Shown here in pieces: positions 11,167-43,444 of a stretch of 64,000 nt of DNA. The DNA comes from Theristus sp. LFF4_11 (taxonomy: Eukaryota; Nematoda; Chromadorea; Monhysterida; Xyalidae), in NCBI GenBank assembly GCA_030248135.1, contig JASANC010004667.1:1-64000 (forward strand), in the 5' to 3' direction. Positions within the stretch are counted from its first letter, which is position 1. Every line of letters begins with the position of its first letter. The translations under genes and the position numbers were made by a program. Under the pieces are notes generated by a model. The model searched no databases and was not told where the DNA came from. It saw nothing but the letters and a program-made list of their open reading frames with translations.

Positions 11167-13906
11167 TTTTTTATCGAACTGTAGTGAGCCTTCTCTGATC
11201 TGTGTTTGTCAAGAAATCGGTGAGAAGCTGAATGATATGCGAACACGCAAAAAGCACGAAGAATTTTTTAACCCCTTTGGGTCACTTCGTCCGTTTCTGT
11301 TTATTGGCAAAAACTGTGTATGATCGTGATAAAACTGTATTTCCGAGCAAAAGCATATTTGTTAAATAGCTAACAGTGGGTGTGTCAAGCAAATTAGCCG
11401 ATGAACAAACCGGTTTTTCTGAACTTGCTGAATTGTGTGAGAAACTTAAATGTGTGAGAAATGAACAGTTTTTTCCTTTCATGTTCCGTTTCAATAAGCT
11501 CCGCCACACATATTCATGATAAGTGTTCTTCTCGGCAACATATGAATATTCATCCATTTATTCATGGTCAATATTAGTCATTCACAAAAAAATGCAAACA
11601 ATTTTCAGCGAACAAATGCAGTGGTGCTACTAACGGTAAAAATCTATCGTAACCACAATAGGAATTATGATATCGGTCCCGCTGAGTTTATGGATCATAC
11701 AGTATGTTCAGCCAAAATAACGGCATGTTGTTCTTGGTTTTTTTGACAAATTTGAAAAAATAAAAAAAATTACCATATCTTTCCGTGACGTTTTCTCACA
11801 CCTCCGTACAAGTGAACGGGTTCTGTCAGCGGAAACTGAAAACATTTTTTTCGAAATATAAAAAATGCTCTTCATGGAATTTTTTTCGGCGGGTTTTCTG
11901 TGTCGACATGAATGAAGCAGAACTGAATTGCAATATGCACAGGTCAGAGATGGTCCGGATCTTAGATTGTGTCGAGACCTAATACGGTAGTATCACCGTT
12001 GTCATTTCACGCGAAATTGTTAAAATCCAAATCTCTGTAAGTCGAAAACGCAGTTTATTCAAACTGTTATTCAATGTTGTTCGCTCACACCTTTGTGGTT
12101 ATCTATTCTAAAAATAAAACAACAACACAAGAAAACACAGCCCAGCCCACAACATTCCATGATAACTTCCCCCAAAACCAGTGAACAGACAGTACAAACA
12201 AGCAACGGGGCGATAGACTGCATAAAAGAAAAAATTTGCCACGAAATACCATGATCGAACCGACAATATTCCAACAAAATCACCAAAAAACCCCACGGCT
12301 AAAATGTTGTTGAGCAAAATGTGTCACAAACTTGACAATACCACACAAAATCACACACTTGTTTCGAATCCAATTTCCACTTTCTTCCGTTGATTCACAC
12401 GGGAACTAATAATCTCTTCCAAACTGCGGTCGATCCATCCATCCAAAAAAAACCATTTCAACTGCTCGAACGTAATTCACCATCGTGAAATAAAATACCC
12501 CGAACCGAACTGACAATTTTCTTGCTTTGGGAAAACCAATGAAAAAAAATGTGTTTCAAAAAAGTCAATACCTTCACCTGCTCCGCAATGATTGGAAAGG
12601 CATAAATAAAAAATGGAAAAAAATTGAAACAAAACCACACAAGGCTGAATAATAATAGTAAACCAAAATTATCCTGAATAATAATAGTAAACCAAAATTA
12701 TCACCAACAAGAACATTTTTAGCAGAAAACAAAGAAAAAAAGCGGCACCAGTACGCAAATAAAAATGCAATATGAAAGCTGAAATATCGAAAAAGTTCGA
12801 TTCACTAGCTAACTTACCGCTAAAGCGGCATTCATGAAGTAGTATTTAGCCTTCAACGATGCATAGCTGTGTTAAAACATAGCTACGCGGTCACTAAATA
12901 ATACTTCATGAATGCACCTTAACGACTTACGGTTACAGGAAAAAATTGTCTCACACATTTGTTTGCAGTGTTGATAACATTGTGTGGTGTGTTTTGTGTG
13001 GATGAGGCGCAAGAAAAAGCAAATGAACCATTAAAAATAGTGTCAAATGAATAACCATTGCAAACTTATCACAATTCAATCTGCCACTGCCTTTGAATCG
13101 AACCATATCACTTTCCAGACAAAAAATATTGCAACAACTGAAGACAAAATAACTGAAAACGCACTGAAATATCTAGATAGTCGTCTTTCGGTATCAAATA
13201 AATTCATTCGCTGAAAATGTGCTGCTAAAGATTGAAGTGCGAACAAAAATGAATCACACCAAAGAACGTAAAAAGCCCACGGTAAAGAAATGCGTAAAAA
13301 TGAACTTTTCTGATCAAATGATAATAGAAACATATGCAACCCTAAAATGAAAAGTCTTCAAATCAACAAACAGACGACCACTGAACTGTAAAAGCCCTCC
13401 ATTGCAAACCGCATGACACACCCTGAAAAGACCGCTGGTTTTGAAAAAAAACATCAGAAACTGCAAATAATTCAGTTGACACCAGACACAACTGTTAAAT
13501 TATATTTGGACAAAAATACTATCAATCAAAAACACCAAAACCAGAACAACAGAAACTAACAAAAGTGAACAAAACGCCGAAACAGCAACCGGAAAAAAAT
13601 GACGAACCGCCGAACCGTTCCTTTCTGCTAAGAAAACTAAACCAGCTAAGGACCAACGACAAATAAAGTTATTCTCTTCACATAAAAAAAAACCTAGAAA
13701 GTACCTGCGATTTTCAACCAAGAACAACCGTTTGCAAGAAACCAATGAACAATCTCATGAAAATTTGTCAAAAATATTCGATTTGACGAAAAAAGACCCG
13801 ATCCGAACTGCGAACAGCACAAAAATGCCAAAAACCACCACGAATTTTTACAACGAGAGAACACCAAAAAGAAACTGCTAAAAAACATTAAACAACTAAA
13901 ATGCCG
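11167..13906. other. Gene-free stretch, probably includes LSM14 3' UTR
   Basis: The plus strand is rich in A and C from about 12100 to 13900, so the LSM14 sense strand is T-rich, as expected for its 3' UTR or downstream flank. Open frames here are F/L/V-rich and lack splice context. A palindromic MITE sits at 12821-12920. A direct repeat of CTGAATAATAATAGTAAACC occurs at about 12647-12695. Confidence 0.45.
12821..12920. mobile_element. Palindromic hairpin MITE, copy 1
   Basis: TAAAGCGGCATTCATGAAGT opens and ACTTCATGAATGCACCTTAA closes a foldback of about 100 bp. The inner arms read ATAGCTGTGTT and AACATAGCTACGCG. Other copies are at 24396-24491, 47941-48030 and 49449-49552. There is no coding capacity. 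Confidence 0.85.
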
Positions 13907-16900
13907 CTAATAGACCAAGCCGAAGCGTGCGGCTCCCGGCGGTCGACCACTGAGGTAGAAATTGCGGTTTTGCTGATAGCGGACCGGCGGTTGGTGGTAC
14001 GGCTGGTTGAAGTAGTCGCGTGGTACCCCACCACCGTGGCGGGCGCCACCGCGGCTGTTGATCGGTCTGCAAAATCACGTTCTGCTCGAGTTTTTCTCAT
14101 TTTTTTGAAGACGAGTTTATGTAAAGTGTTTCCTTTTTAAACCTGTCATTTTTTCGCAGAATACAGATAATGCGAAACTTTGAATTGCAGTACGAATAAC
14201 GAATGTACCGTGCTTGGTTGAAATCATGCAGCCCACTTATGGCTGAATACGTTTTCTGCAACTCCGTACTCCGATCCCGTTCTTTTGAGCTGCGCAATGA
14301 ACTGCGAACGCTTTTGAAGAAAAAAAACCCACAGCAATCACAAGCGGGTGCCAGCTACTTTACCAGGTGAGCCTTATTTTCAAGAAAAGTGAACGGAGAA
14401 TGGAGTTGAGCTTTCTCGATCGAGTTAATTCGTAAAAAAAAACGCAAAAAACTTATTTTTCAAAAAAACCGCACCAACCTGTACGGCGGATAGCCGGGCG
14501 CCGCCAGTGGCCGCTGGTTATAGTAGCCAAAGTTGGGCGCAAACGGCGGCACAAAGCCCGTCGGACAAGCGCCAAAGTTCAGCGGGCCGCCAATGGCGGT
14601 CGTCATGCCAGCGGCGCGGGCTGCACGGGCAGCGGCCGCCTGACCGCGGCGACGCCACTGGTACTGACGTACCGCCGCTTGGCCTGTGAAAATGGGCGGG
14701 CTGGTGATGAAATGCGGTCACTGGAAAGACACGGGCACGGTGAGACGAGGCGTTGGAAAAGGAGCGTGTACTGTATGCGCTCCAGATTCGGTTCACTGAA
14801 AAATACCGCAGTATTGCGGTCGAAATCCAATTGTTCGTTTTCCTTGTGGTGAAGCATCATTGCGTCACTGAAGCAGTACACCGACTGACGGGACGAGGGG
14901 TAGAAACGGGTTTTGATGGTCTTGAAAAGGGGCGTGGAACAAATGTGGAATGACAGAAACCAGTACGAACGAATAATGGGTATGGTGCACAATGCACCAC
15001 GAAGCGTTTACTCTGTTTAGGTTTTGAAAACCAAAAACAACAACACACGAACCGCCAAAAAAACAACAAAAACCAAAAAGACAGGCACCGGAAAACCTAA
15101 AAATAACTAACACGAACCACCAAACAAAAACAAGAACAACAACCACGCGAACAATGCGAGCGAACTTTACTTTTTCCTTTTTTATTTCCCCGTTCACTTG
15201 CCGAAAGTGTCCGCATTAACGCGACGATCTCGACTGCCGCCTGCCCCGGTGGCATTTGAATTGCTCGCGGTCGCTGTGCGCGCCGGCACACGCGCGCTGC
15301 TGGCTCGACTGCTGGACTGCGATTTCTGCGCTTGGCTGCTGGCAGTGGCGGGCAACGCTTGCTCAGTCGCAGCGTCTGCGCCGGCGTCGCCCGATGGGCC
15401 ACTGGAAAGGTTTTATTAGTCAAACACAAAACAGAATGTGATGAACTGTTTCCAAATCAGTCGTTGTTTGTTGTGTCGTTGTGGTTGGTTTTATGGGTGC
15501 GCAGTGTAATGGACAAGAGGTGCCGTGAACAGTGCACGCTGTGCGCGCACTGTTGATGTTACTTTGTTGTCACCACACCTGCTATTTTTTTGCAATCTTC
15601 GGGTGCTGGGAAAAGTTGGGAGGGGAGATGGCACGAAAAAAACGTTTTTTTCCCCGAAATCCGCAAATGCTCGTCGGATGCGTATTGAGCCGAAACAAAG
15701 CCCGCTCAGCCTGAAAACTCCACGCTAAAAACACAAACAGCCGCCGTTATTGCAAAAAGACGAAAAAACTAAAAAAGACGAAAAAAAACAACAAAAAAAA
15801 CAAAAAAACGAGGAAAAACGCGCACATGCGCTGCTGTCGATCGAGCGCCTCGCACGAAATATTGTCGAAAAACGAGCGATTCTTGTCGTAGCAGACCAAC
15901 AACGCCGGTTGATTGTGGATGAGCGGCTGGCCGAGGTCGCCCTCGCCGGTGAACTCTTGCGCCGGTGGCTGGTCACACTCGGTGCTGCTTGCGCCCCGCC
16001 CGTCGTGTGACTTTGGTTTGCTCGGCTGTTCGTCGCCTGAATTTTTGAACGCTGGTTTTCTTTTCAGTTCTGCGACATATGATACGAACATTAGTGTCGA
16101 TGTCAGTGCGACGCAATTTCGAATTGCCGCGCTCTCCAGTGCGTGCGGTTTTTAGAGCAAAAGACACTCTGACTCTGGACTCTGACAAAAATGGCGGTTC
16201 TTCTATGGTTGGTTCGACATCCGTTAAATTTTGCTGAAAATTCTCAGTGAATCAGCGACGAAACTGACAATGTAACCAATGAGAGGAGAACTGTTCTTAA
16301 GATTTAAAAAAGCGAATCATTTTCAAGTTCATTTAGATCGACATAGGTGTGTTTGGTTTTAGAACTCAGCTACTCAGCAAATTATCATGGAAAGAACTGA
16401 ATGAAAAAAAAACCAAACACCAATTTCATTTATTCCTTACAAATATTCGCCTTTCGCGTCAAGTCGCTGTTCAGTTTACTGAGCGTCTCTTGGAATTGCG
16501 CGTTCGCACGTTCGAAATCGTAGTCCGAATCAAAATTCGGCACACTGCGGCGGCCTCCCGGTGTACCGCCCTTGAAAAATCAGGCAGAATTCAGAAGGAC
16601 ACAAGAACGTCGGGTTGTTGCGCGCTCTAGCATGCGCGAAAATAATTTGTTGTTTTTGTTAAAAACTCGTCATGCCCTGAATACCAACCAGCAGCAGAAC
16701 TGTAAATCATAGGCAATCAGCTGCCTTTGAATTGCTCGAACGGAGTGCTCCAGATTGCTCGATGCAACCACTATCAGCAAGCCAGATTCAAATGTCACAC
16801 AATGTACGATTTCCAGTTTGACCGGACCGGACGCGACAATCTGAACTGACCTGTATTTCCATGCGAACCTTGTCATGTTTTCCAACCACAACCACGTTTC

Positions 16901-19900
16901 TGTGAAAGCCGGTGCAAACGCAGCACAAACTCGCCTGTTGCTGTCGATACACGCGCGCTCCGCCTCCTCCTCCTCCACCACCGGGCGCAGGCGCACGACG
17001 GGCTCCAGGTGGCGATGGCAACAGTGCACGACCACTTGCGCCGCCAACTGACCGACGACCCGGTGGAATGGCTGGCGGGCGGCCTCCGTTCTGGAAAACA
17101 ACGGGCGCAAGTTTTTCTTGCCGCAGTGGTCCGGTCTGTTCGAGTAGATGCCCGTTCGAAAAAGGCAGACACGTAAACACGTTAGAAACATGACGTCATG
17201 CCAGATGGCACGTTAGAAACAGTAAAAAACAAACCACCACGACAATAAACAACAGAGACGCTAAAACGAAAGCGACATCACAAAATTTGTCGGGAAACGC
17301 AATGCACCAGGCATCGCACACACACACACACACCACCGACCATCTGCGCGGCGATGAGCCGCTGCTGCTGTTGATAGTAGTGGTATTGTTCGTGGAACGG
17401 CGGCGGCGCCATGGCGCGCGGATGCGGATGCGGCGGCGGCGCCATCCAAGCAGCTGCAACAGCCGCAGCGTTGTTGCCGGTCGGATTGCGAACGTGTCCG
17501 CCGACGAACGGCGCTGACGCCTGGAATGCGCCGGACGACTGCTGGTGGAAGGGCGCCGGACGCTGCTGCTGCTGCTGCGGTTGCGCGCGAAACGAGAACA
17601 GCGGCATTGGCGGCGCCAGGACGGGCGGCGGCGGCGGCGGCAGTGGTGAACGCAGCGCTGCAGGGCTGCTGCCTGGCGAAATTGTGGAGCAACGGGTGAC
17701 ATTTGGAAAGACACGAGTTCCGTGAGCTGGTGATGGGACTGGCGCTGATTGTCCACTTCTTGGCTACTGAAAACTCAGATTCAATTTAGTTTAGTCGGAC
17801 AATTTTTGATGCAACAGCGGCGTTGGTAGAGAAACCAAAAGCACACGTTTTTTGAGAGCTGATCAAATACAACCGCAACACACTCGCTGGCACACAAACG
17901 CGCTCAATGTGCGAGCACAGCAGCGATGTGCGTGCGTGCGCGCGTGCCAGTGCGTTTGTGTGCTACCGCACACCACTCCACACGCTTTACGAACCAAGAA
18001 TTTTTGCAAAAAAAACAAAACTCAAAAAAACGAACGAAATATCAAACGTCAGACCAGAGCTGTATCGGCGATTGTTGAACTGCCGGGTCGGCGGTGGCGG
18101 AACGAACGGCGCTGGGGGGCCCGGCAGGGGTGGTACATTCGCGGAGAGTGGACGCGGTGGCAATGGGGGCAGAAAGGGGTGGTCGTCAGTCATGCGGCCG
18201 TTTCGCGCCGGGGCCGGCGCTAGGTGGGGCGGTGAGGCGCGCTGATTATTGTGCGGCGGCGACCGGGGCGGCAGTTGTCCGGGGCGGACGTGTTCCGGGT
18301 GTCCGACGGCGCCGCGGGGGCCACCAGCACGATTCGTCGTCGTGGTCAGGTTGAATTGCTGCGGCGGGTTACTGACGGCGCTGGACGGGCGACTCTGCGG
18401 GATGGGGAAATGGATTGTGGTTGAACGAAAAAGTTCGGTTTTTGCTGAGAATCCCGGTTCTTTTTTCTTTCAATTGTCATCTTTTTCGACGACATCGTCG
18501 TCTCTGAAGCGAAACAGTGACGCGATCTGAAGTGCAGCAATCAATGAGCTGCAGTTCATTGTCGTCGCCACTGAGGAAGGAAAGGTGTTGCACCAAATGT
18601 TTTGCGTCAGCCAGGCTTGCTGCATGCGAGCAGTGTATTTTCAGACAATCTTCAGAACACGGCGACTCGCTCGGGCGATGAGCGAGCGCAATGTGCAGCC
18701 ACCACCGAGTTTTGCATTTCGGACGCGGTCGAACAGGGGCCGCATTGCTCTCCTCTGCTCTCACGATGCGGCCTAGCTGCCGCAAAATGCGGTGCGACCG
18801 TTTTGCCGCAAACGGCGACAATGAGAACGGCAACACGTTGAACTAAAGCAATAAAATGTGAATGTGACACTGGAGAATCTGTTGCTTCTAGTCTTATAGT
18901 CAATCAACCGTCTCCTCATCCCATTCAAATCCAAGCAATCAATCTGCCAAAATGGTATATGAAATGTTGTGCCCATTATCAAAACATTGAAAACAACAAC
19001 AACTTGTTGATGGCTCGACAGTTGACTGTGGGGTCGGAACTGTTGCGCTTGACTGGATCGCCCGGACGCCGCCGAAATCGGCCGACCATTTTGCATCGCT
19101 GAAAATTTAAGAATAAAACGAAAAAATAGAGTGAAGATAGAAAAATGGAATGAAAAATAAACGCTAAGACTCGATATTCATTGGGGAAAAATCGGCATTG
19201 AACAATCTATCCAACAATGGACATTCAAACAAACAATCAGAAACTTCCCAACCAATCAAGAGGACCACAGTCAAACGAACGAAACTATGAGATTCGCGAA
19301 TTCAAATGCACATGAGTTTTGCACACTGCTGTTTGTGTGGTAATCAAGGCAGATCAATTCAAAAGCAGCGAATCAATCACGCATGTTTTTGAATCCTAAA
19401 GTGCATCCATCCAGTCCAGTGATGCAATCAAAAAACCACTAAAATCACTCCACAAACAACAAACGTTCTGTAGCGCTTCGATCCGTCGTCGTCGTCTTCT
19501 TCTGCGCGATCGCCTTGCATGGCTGTTATGAAAAAACATGACTTGTTTCTTTGAAAAATAGAAAACACAAGCTTTAATCAACCGGAACGCAGCATAATTA
19601 CGGGAACAGCAACACACACGTTTTATATATCTACAGTGTGTTGGGTAGTTGGGTTAAACCTGTCACTTTTTGGCAGATTACAGAGCTCACCGAAAAAAGA
19701 AAGAACGGAACTCGATCGGAGTTGCAAGAAAACGTGTTTAGCCACAAACAGGGTTGTTTGATCTCAACAAAAGCTGATACATTCGTTTGTCTTACTGTAA
19801 TTCAAGGTTTCGCTGGCGCTGTATTCTGCGAAAAAGTGACAGGTTTAAACAAACGTACTTTACCCAAAAAACGCAAACCGCGCAACACCACCTGCGACAT

Positions 19901-20350
19901 CGACACGATGGCCGGATCGTTGAGTCTAGTGGCGAGCTCCGGCACCGGCTTCGGCGTCTCGCAGACGATCAGGTCCTTGATGTCGGAGGCGCGGAAGATG
20001 ATGAATTCGAACACTTCGTTCACTGGCTGCACCGGATGCTCGGTCGGGCGATCCTCGGTGCCAAACGAGCGAACTGCGAACAGAAAAAGTTTCTCATTTT
20101 GCAAATAAAGCAAAAAAACTAACAATTGAGAAAACTGAAACCGAACCGAGTTCATGAAAGTTTTCACAAAACGAGAAAGTCAGAAGAAAAGCCCGAGACC
20201 TTTCGCCAACGCAATTGTGGCATCTTTCGTGTTGACCGTGTACAATATTCCCTCGTAGCGAATCTCGGAATTTGAAATCAGACTGATCAAACTGCCGATG
20301 TAGGGCGTCTGCGGCTGGTTCGGCGGCTGCTCGTGCGCGACGACTGGCAT
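13907..20350 (-). CDS. LSM14: LSM14/RAP55 (trailer hitch, CAR-1) mRNP protein
   Basis: P-body and translational repression factor of the LSM14 family. Exons (minus): 20200-20350, 19892-20073, 19465-19522 (weak), 19004-19098, 18055-18394, 17341-17672, 16935-17090, 16441-16570, 15826-16036, 15198-15401, 14722-14867 (weak), 14479-14683 and 13907-14066; they close in frame at 789 residues. The N-terminal LSm domain (about 16-85) has [19 protein letters not shown] and [14 protein letters not shown], family hallmarks. A long Pro/Gln/Gly-rich linker follows. Then come the FDF motif ([15 protein letters not shown], about 455-470), the FFD box ([12 protein letters not shown], about 533-545) and the TFG box (RRVNADTFG, about 611-619). 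The tail is Ala/Arg- and Gly/Tyr/Gln-rich and ends in FGLVY. The donor of exon 17090-16935 is either a GC donor (CAG|gcgagt) or gt at 16953; both are phase 0. Weak exons were accepted because they restore phase. The longer tail and linker than in human LSM14A fit low-complexity growth. Confidence 0.93.
14137..14330 (+). mobile_element. Repeat with AAACCTGTCA terminus, one end
   Basis: TTTTTAAACCTGTCATTTTT followed by TCGCAGAATACAG matches the terminal inverted repeat of the element at 19654-19850. The other end here is degenerate. It lies in the last intron of LSM14. Confidence 0.55.
19654..19850 (+). mobile_element. MITE with AAACCTGTCACTTTTT inverted ends
   Basis: The left end TTAAACCTGTCACTTTTTGG and the right end CGAAAAAGTGACAGGTTTAA are inverse to each other and enclose about 195 bp. 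It is in an LSM14 intron between exons 19465-19522 and 19892-20073. Relatives are near 14137, 29190 and 52013. Confidence 0.75.
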
Positions 20351-20983
20351 CGTGTGTTTTCTTGGTTCGATATCGATAAAACTTTTCTGTGTTTTTTTTA
20401 TTAAAAAACACAAAAAAAACCAAAGTTGTGATAAATCAATCATGGAGTCAGTGTTATGTGCCAGAAATGAGGTTTTCAGATCATATCAATTTATCGAATT
20501 TGAAAAAAATCGGCACTTTTTGTTTTAGTTGATTTCGTTTTTTAGTTTTGATTTTTGTTTAACTAACCCTTAGCAATCCCCGCTGTGCACAGCGTACTGT
20601 ATTTGGCGCGAAAATTTATCTTTTTCGCGTTTTCATTTCACTATTTTGTTTCGAAATTCGTCTGACTTGGTCTGACATTTAAAAACACAAAAAAATACGT
20701 GTGATGCTTGTTAAAATTTCAGCCCAAACAATCATCCCCCATTGGCGAGCCAGATTAGATCACCAGAGCCGATTTTTTAGTTCATCCTGTGTGCGTACAA
20801 AGAACCGTTCTGATTGTTTCTCTAAAAAACGACCAAAATTTGGCTTTTTTACTGTGCATTTTTGCATTGCATTGCAGGCAACATCAACCCGACCCGATCG
20901 AAACAAAATGCGTTTATAGATTGAATTTTCGGTCGGCTCGGCTTCGCATCTCCAGTCCAGACAGAATTCGCAGATAAACAAAA
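20351..20983. promoter_or_regulatory. Shared divergent promoter region, LSM14 / BLM
   Basis: Only 633 bp separate the start codons of LSM14 (minus) and BLM (plus), so both promoters and 5' UTRs lie here. An E2F-like site is at 20602-20613. TTTTGCATTGCATTGCAG (ending about 20878) looks like a splice acceptor upstream of the BLM ATG and could mark a 5' UTR intron or a trans-splice site. No TATA box can be assigned with confidence. Confidence 0.6.
20602..20613. promoter_or_regulatory. E2F-like site TTTGGCGCGAAA
   Basis: TTTGGCGCGAAA fits the E2F/DP consensus TTTSSCGC with an A-rich flank on the other side, so it reads well on both strands. E2F commonly controls replication and repair genes in animals. 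The site is 371 bp upstream of the BLM ATG and 252 bp from the LSM14 ATG. Use as an E2F site is inference. Confidence 0.5.
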
Positions 20984-40647
<19,664 letters not shown>

Positions 40648-42672
40648 TTTTTTTAGTTGTGATTTTTTTGTTTGTCTGGTTTTTTTATTGGTAAAGGCGG
40701 AAACACCATTTAGTTTTTCGTCCGTACGCACAAACGTCGTTCTAAATCCCGTGCGCAAACTAATCGTGTCCGTAATGCATTAAGATAGCACACACGACAC
40801 GATTTCTAAATCGCGTGGCCATTTTTTACGTGTCGTGTCCGTGCGTACGCACAAAAAAACTAATTGCTAACCGCGCCTTAAGAGAATTGTAGTTTTTTTC
40901 GGCTGTCCGCATTGTAGACATTCCAATTTTTGGTTGTTTTGAGATTGATTGATGAAAAGCCCGGTGCTTTTGCGAATTGGAAAAAAATGGTACGAGTCAC
41001 GACTATTTTGTTAAAATTTTCATTGTCCAATTGGAAAGTTATTTTTTCAAGTGATTATATTGTCCAGATGGTGTTACCGGTTCAGTAAAAGCGACCCGTA
41101 AATGAAACTTTGATTTTTTTTGTTCGGTCTATGCTTCCCACTGCCCCCCACTGCGTCCCTTAACTTTAACGCAGTAATTTATCTCGCAATTCTGTATAGT
41201 GCTTGCGAGAGAAAATCTTTGAAACGATAATGGTTAATGGACATGACATGAAATTAGCTTTTTGCACTGACAGTCAGTCCATTGCGACATGCATGGTTTT
41301 TGCCTTTTACCTTGTCTTGTACGAAGGCTGGCTTATACGATCGTATGGTGAAATAAATCAATTTTTCTTTTTACCCTTAAAATAAAAAAGGATATCACCG
41401 GAAAATATTGAATAAGAATTCGTCGGATTGAAGTAATCTTCCGGTAGCTAACGAGTTCATTGAAATCATCGTATCATCGAGACCCATTCGGCTTTTGAAG
41501 TCAAAGCACTTAAGACCATCTGGTCCACGTGCCCACAGGACAGAACTTATGGTTTACATCATCTGCAACAGAACTGTTTGAATGGGAAAAAGCAAAGCAT
41601 GATTATTATGGTATTCTCATGTGAGCACCAGCGAAAAAACTGCTTCGATGTTTTTCAGCAAGTGTCTGACGTTTTGTCTCTGAAGCCATGTATGCAGGAA
41701 TCATGTTTGTTCCTTGTTTTCAATTTTCGCGATTTGAATGGAATTTTAAAAAAAGTCCGGATGCTTGTTGCGCTGGTTAAAGCGACAGGAAATATGCAAT
41801 ATCCATTAGGAGTACATGTGCTATGTGTCCGTCCATTTTCACAGAGTGTGCCGAATGAAACCACACATAAAGCACTTCGCGTTTATTGGCTGCATTACGG
41901 TGATTAGTTCAATCAGGAAGTTGGATTTGTAATTCAAGTGTGAACTGAATTGAATGTCAATTGAATTTAGAAGCGGTGCCCCCGAAGACAACTCGATTTG
42001 TCTTGCTGCCACGCAACGCAACTTTTAACGCACCCTGTATTTGGTATCTGCAACAATGTAGGTAAGTCTTGCACATTGTACAACTGTGCACTGTGTGCAT
42101 ATTAGGTTCATTACCGTGTCTTTGCTAGCCATAATGCAAGCGCATACCGCCAAGCATGTTTTGCTGTTTTTGTCAAAAGCGCTTCTCATATTCTTCTGTC
42201 TTGTCAGAGACACGCGCATCACAATACAGCTGCAATTCATTTCTCATGTTCTTTTCAAGAGATTTCCAACTTGTTCTATATATGTGTTTTTAGCAGCTTT
42301 TGTTCGCACATGAACCTGCTTGAAAAACGCTCAGCTGGTTGACGTTTCTATGTCTGGAGTGCCATTTTCGTCTCTCAGCAAACCTATTTTGCAAAAAAAT
42401 TAATACAACATTCTGACTTAACAGTATATTATATTATTACAGTCTATCTCGCTAATATATATAAAACTAGCTGATTAATTGGTTATAGCAATTTTCAGCG
42501 GTGATTGGCTGGTCATGAGCAATTCTCAGCGCTTATTGGTTGGTCATTACGTCATGTTGCATATATTTTTCAGATGGGCTGTATTAATACAATTATTTTT
42601 GTAATAAAAATGAAAAATTTATTTTTTTGTAACTGTCGCCCACACAGATTCGGTGCGACCATACGTGTGGAA
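40648..42672. other. BLM 3' flank, no gene recognised
   Basis: AT-rich with AATAAA-type motifs near 41350 and 41379. The open frame at 41578-41907 has no splice context or recognisable motif. A MITE is at 42438-42583. Confidence 0.45.
42438..42583 (+). mobile_element. MITE with TACAGTCTATCTCGCTAATA end
   Basis: The ends TACAGTCTATCTCGCTAATA and TATTTTTCAGATGGGCTGTA match, inverted, those of the element nested at 52091-52234. The interior carries CTGATTAATTGGTTATAGC and two AGCG-then-TTGGCTGGTCAT blocks, i.e. inverted CCAATCAGCGC motifs. Confidence 0.75.
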
Positions 42673-43026
42673 ATGACATCCTCAAAAACATCACTGCTGT
42701 CTGCTGAACGCATCAACGACTCTTCTGAATTCCCAGCTCACAACGAACTGATCATCTCAACACAACCGAATACCACCACCGCCACAAAATCACCAATCAC
42801 CACAGATCACAAAATAATTGAGTCTCAAAAGCGATTTGAACAGGAGAACTCGTTTGCGAAGTCTAGTCGGAATGAAAAGCTAGCAAAAAATAATGATGAA
42901 CGCAAACTCGAAGTGAATGCAGGAAAGACCGTGAAGGTCGGTTACAAGGACCGAACTCGAGTTGGGAATTGCTGCCATGAGTTGTACGATTATGCCTGTT
43001 GCTGTCTTTTCTATTGTTGGTCGTGA
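42673..43026 (+). CDS. Small protein with Cys-rich C-terminal cluster (doubtful)
   Basis: The ATG at 42673 opens a 118-residue frame (MTSSKTSLLSAERINDSSEF...) ending at 43026. The middle is polar and low in complexity (Thr, Lys, Glu). The end, NCCHELYDYACCCLFYCWS, has seven Cys in 19 residues and would suit palmitoylation or membrane anchoring. The frame extends upstream to 42505 through a MITE end, so the first exon or start is uncertain; CACACAG just before 42650 could be an acceptor. No family is recognised. It may be a single-exon gene, a last exon, or chance. Confidence 0.35.
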   Translation: MTSSKTSLLSAERINDSSEFPAHNELIISTQPNTTTATKSPITTDHKIIESQKRFEQENSFAKSSRNEKLAKNNDERKLEVNAGKTVKVGYKDRTRVGNCCHELYDYACCCLFYCWS

Positions 43027-43444
43027 ACATTGGTTGAAATCGTGATTCTCTGTTCCTGTCGTTTATATTCTTCCATGGACTTTTCAAGTTTATCAAATCA
43101 CAAAAGTTTTTGAGTTCCAGGCAAAAAAGCACGAAATGTAAACGTGTAAACTGACCGCACAATTGAGAATGAAGGCACAGAAAAGTACTTGTTTTTTTCA
43201 TTTTATGGCACCAATTAAAAAGTTTGAAAAAAATTGAAAAAACGGAAACCGGCGAACAAACACAACGTCAGAAAAACGTCAACGCACATGCAGATGTGTA
43301 CATATAAACTATAAAATGTACCAATACATCACGACGAAAACCCAACGGAACACAATAACACTTATTCAGTATAAACCACTGCTCATTTTCTCCCACAGAA
43401 GACCAACATGTCCTGGAGGTCGTCTTCCGACTAGGAGTACTTCA

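Noticed and set aside
15097..15429. Alternative Arg/Pro-rich frame over an LSM14 exon ([15 protein letters not shown])
   Set aside because: The other frame gives the TFG-box motif RRVNADTFG and matches the family. The alternative was kept out although its phase would fit the next exon directly.
41578..41907. 109-residue plus-strand frame after BLM
   Set aside because: No recognisable motif, no splice context and AT-rich random-like composition.
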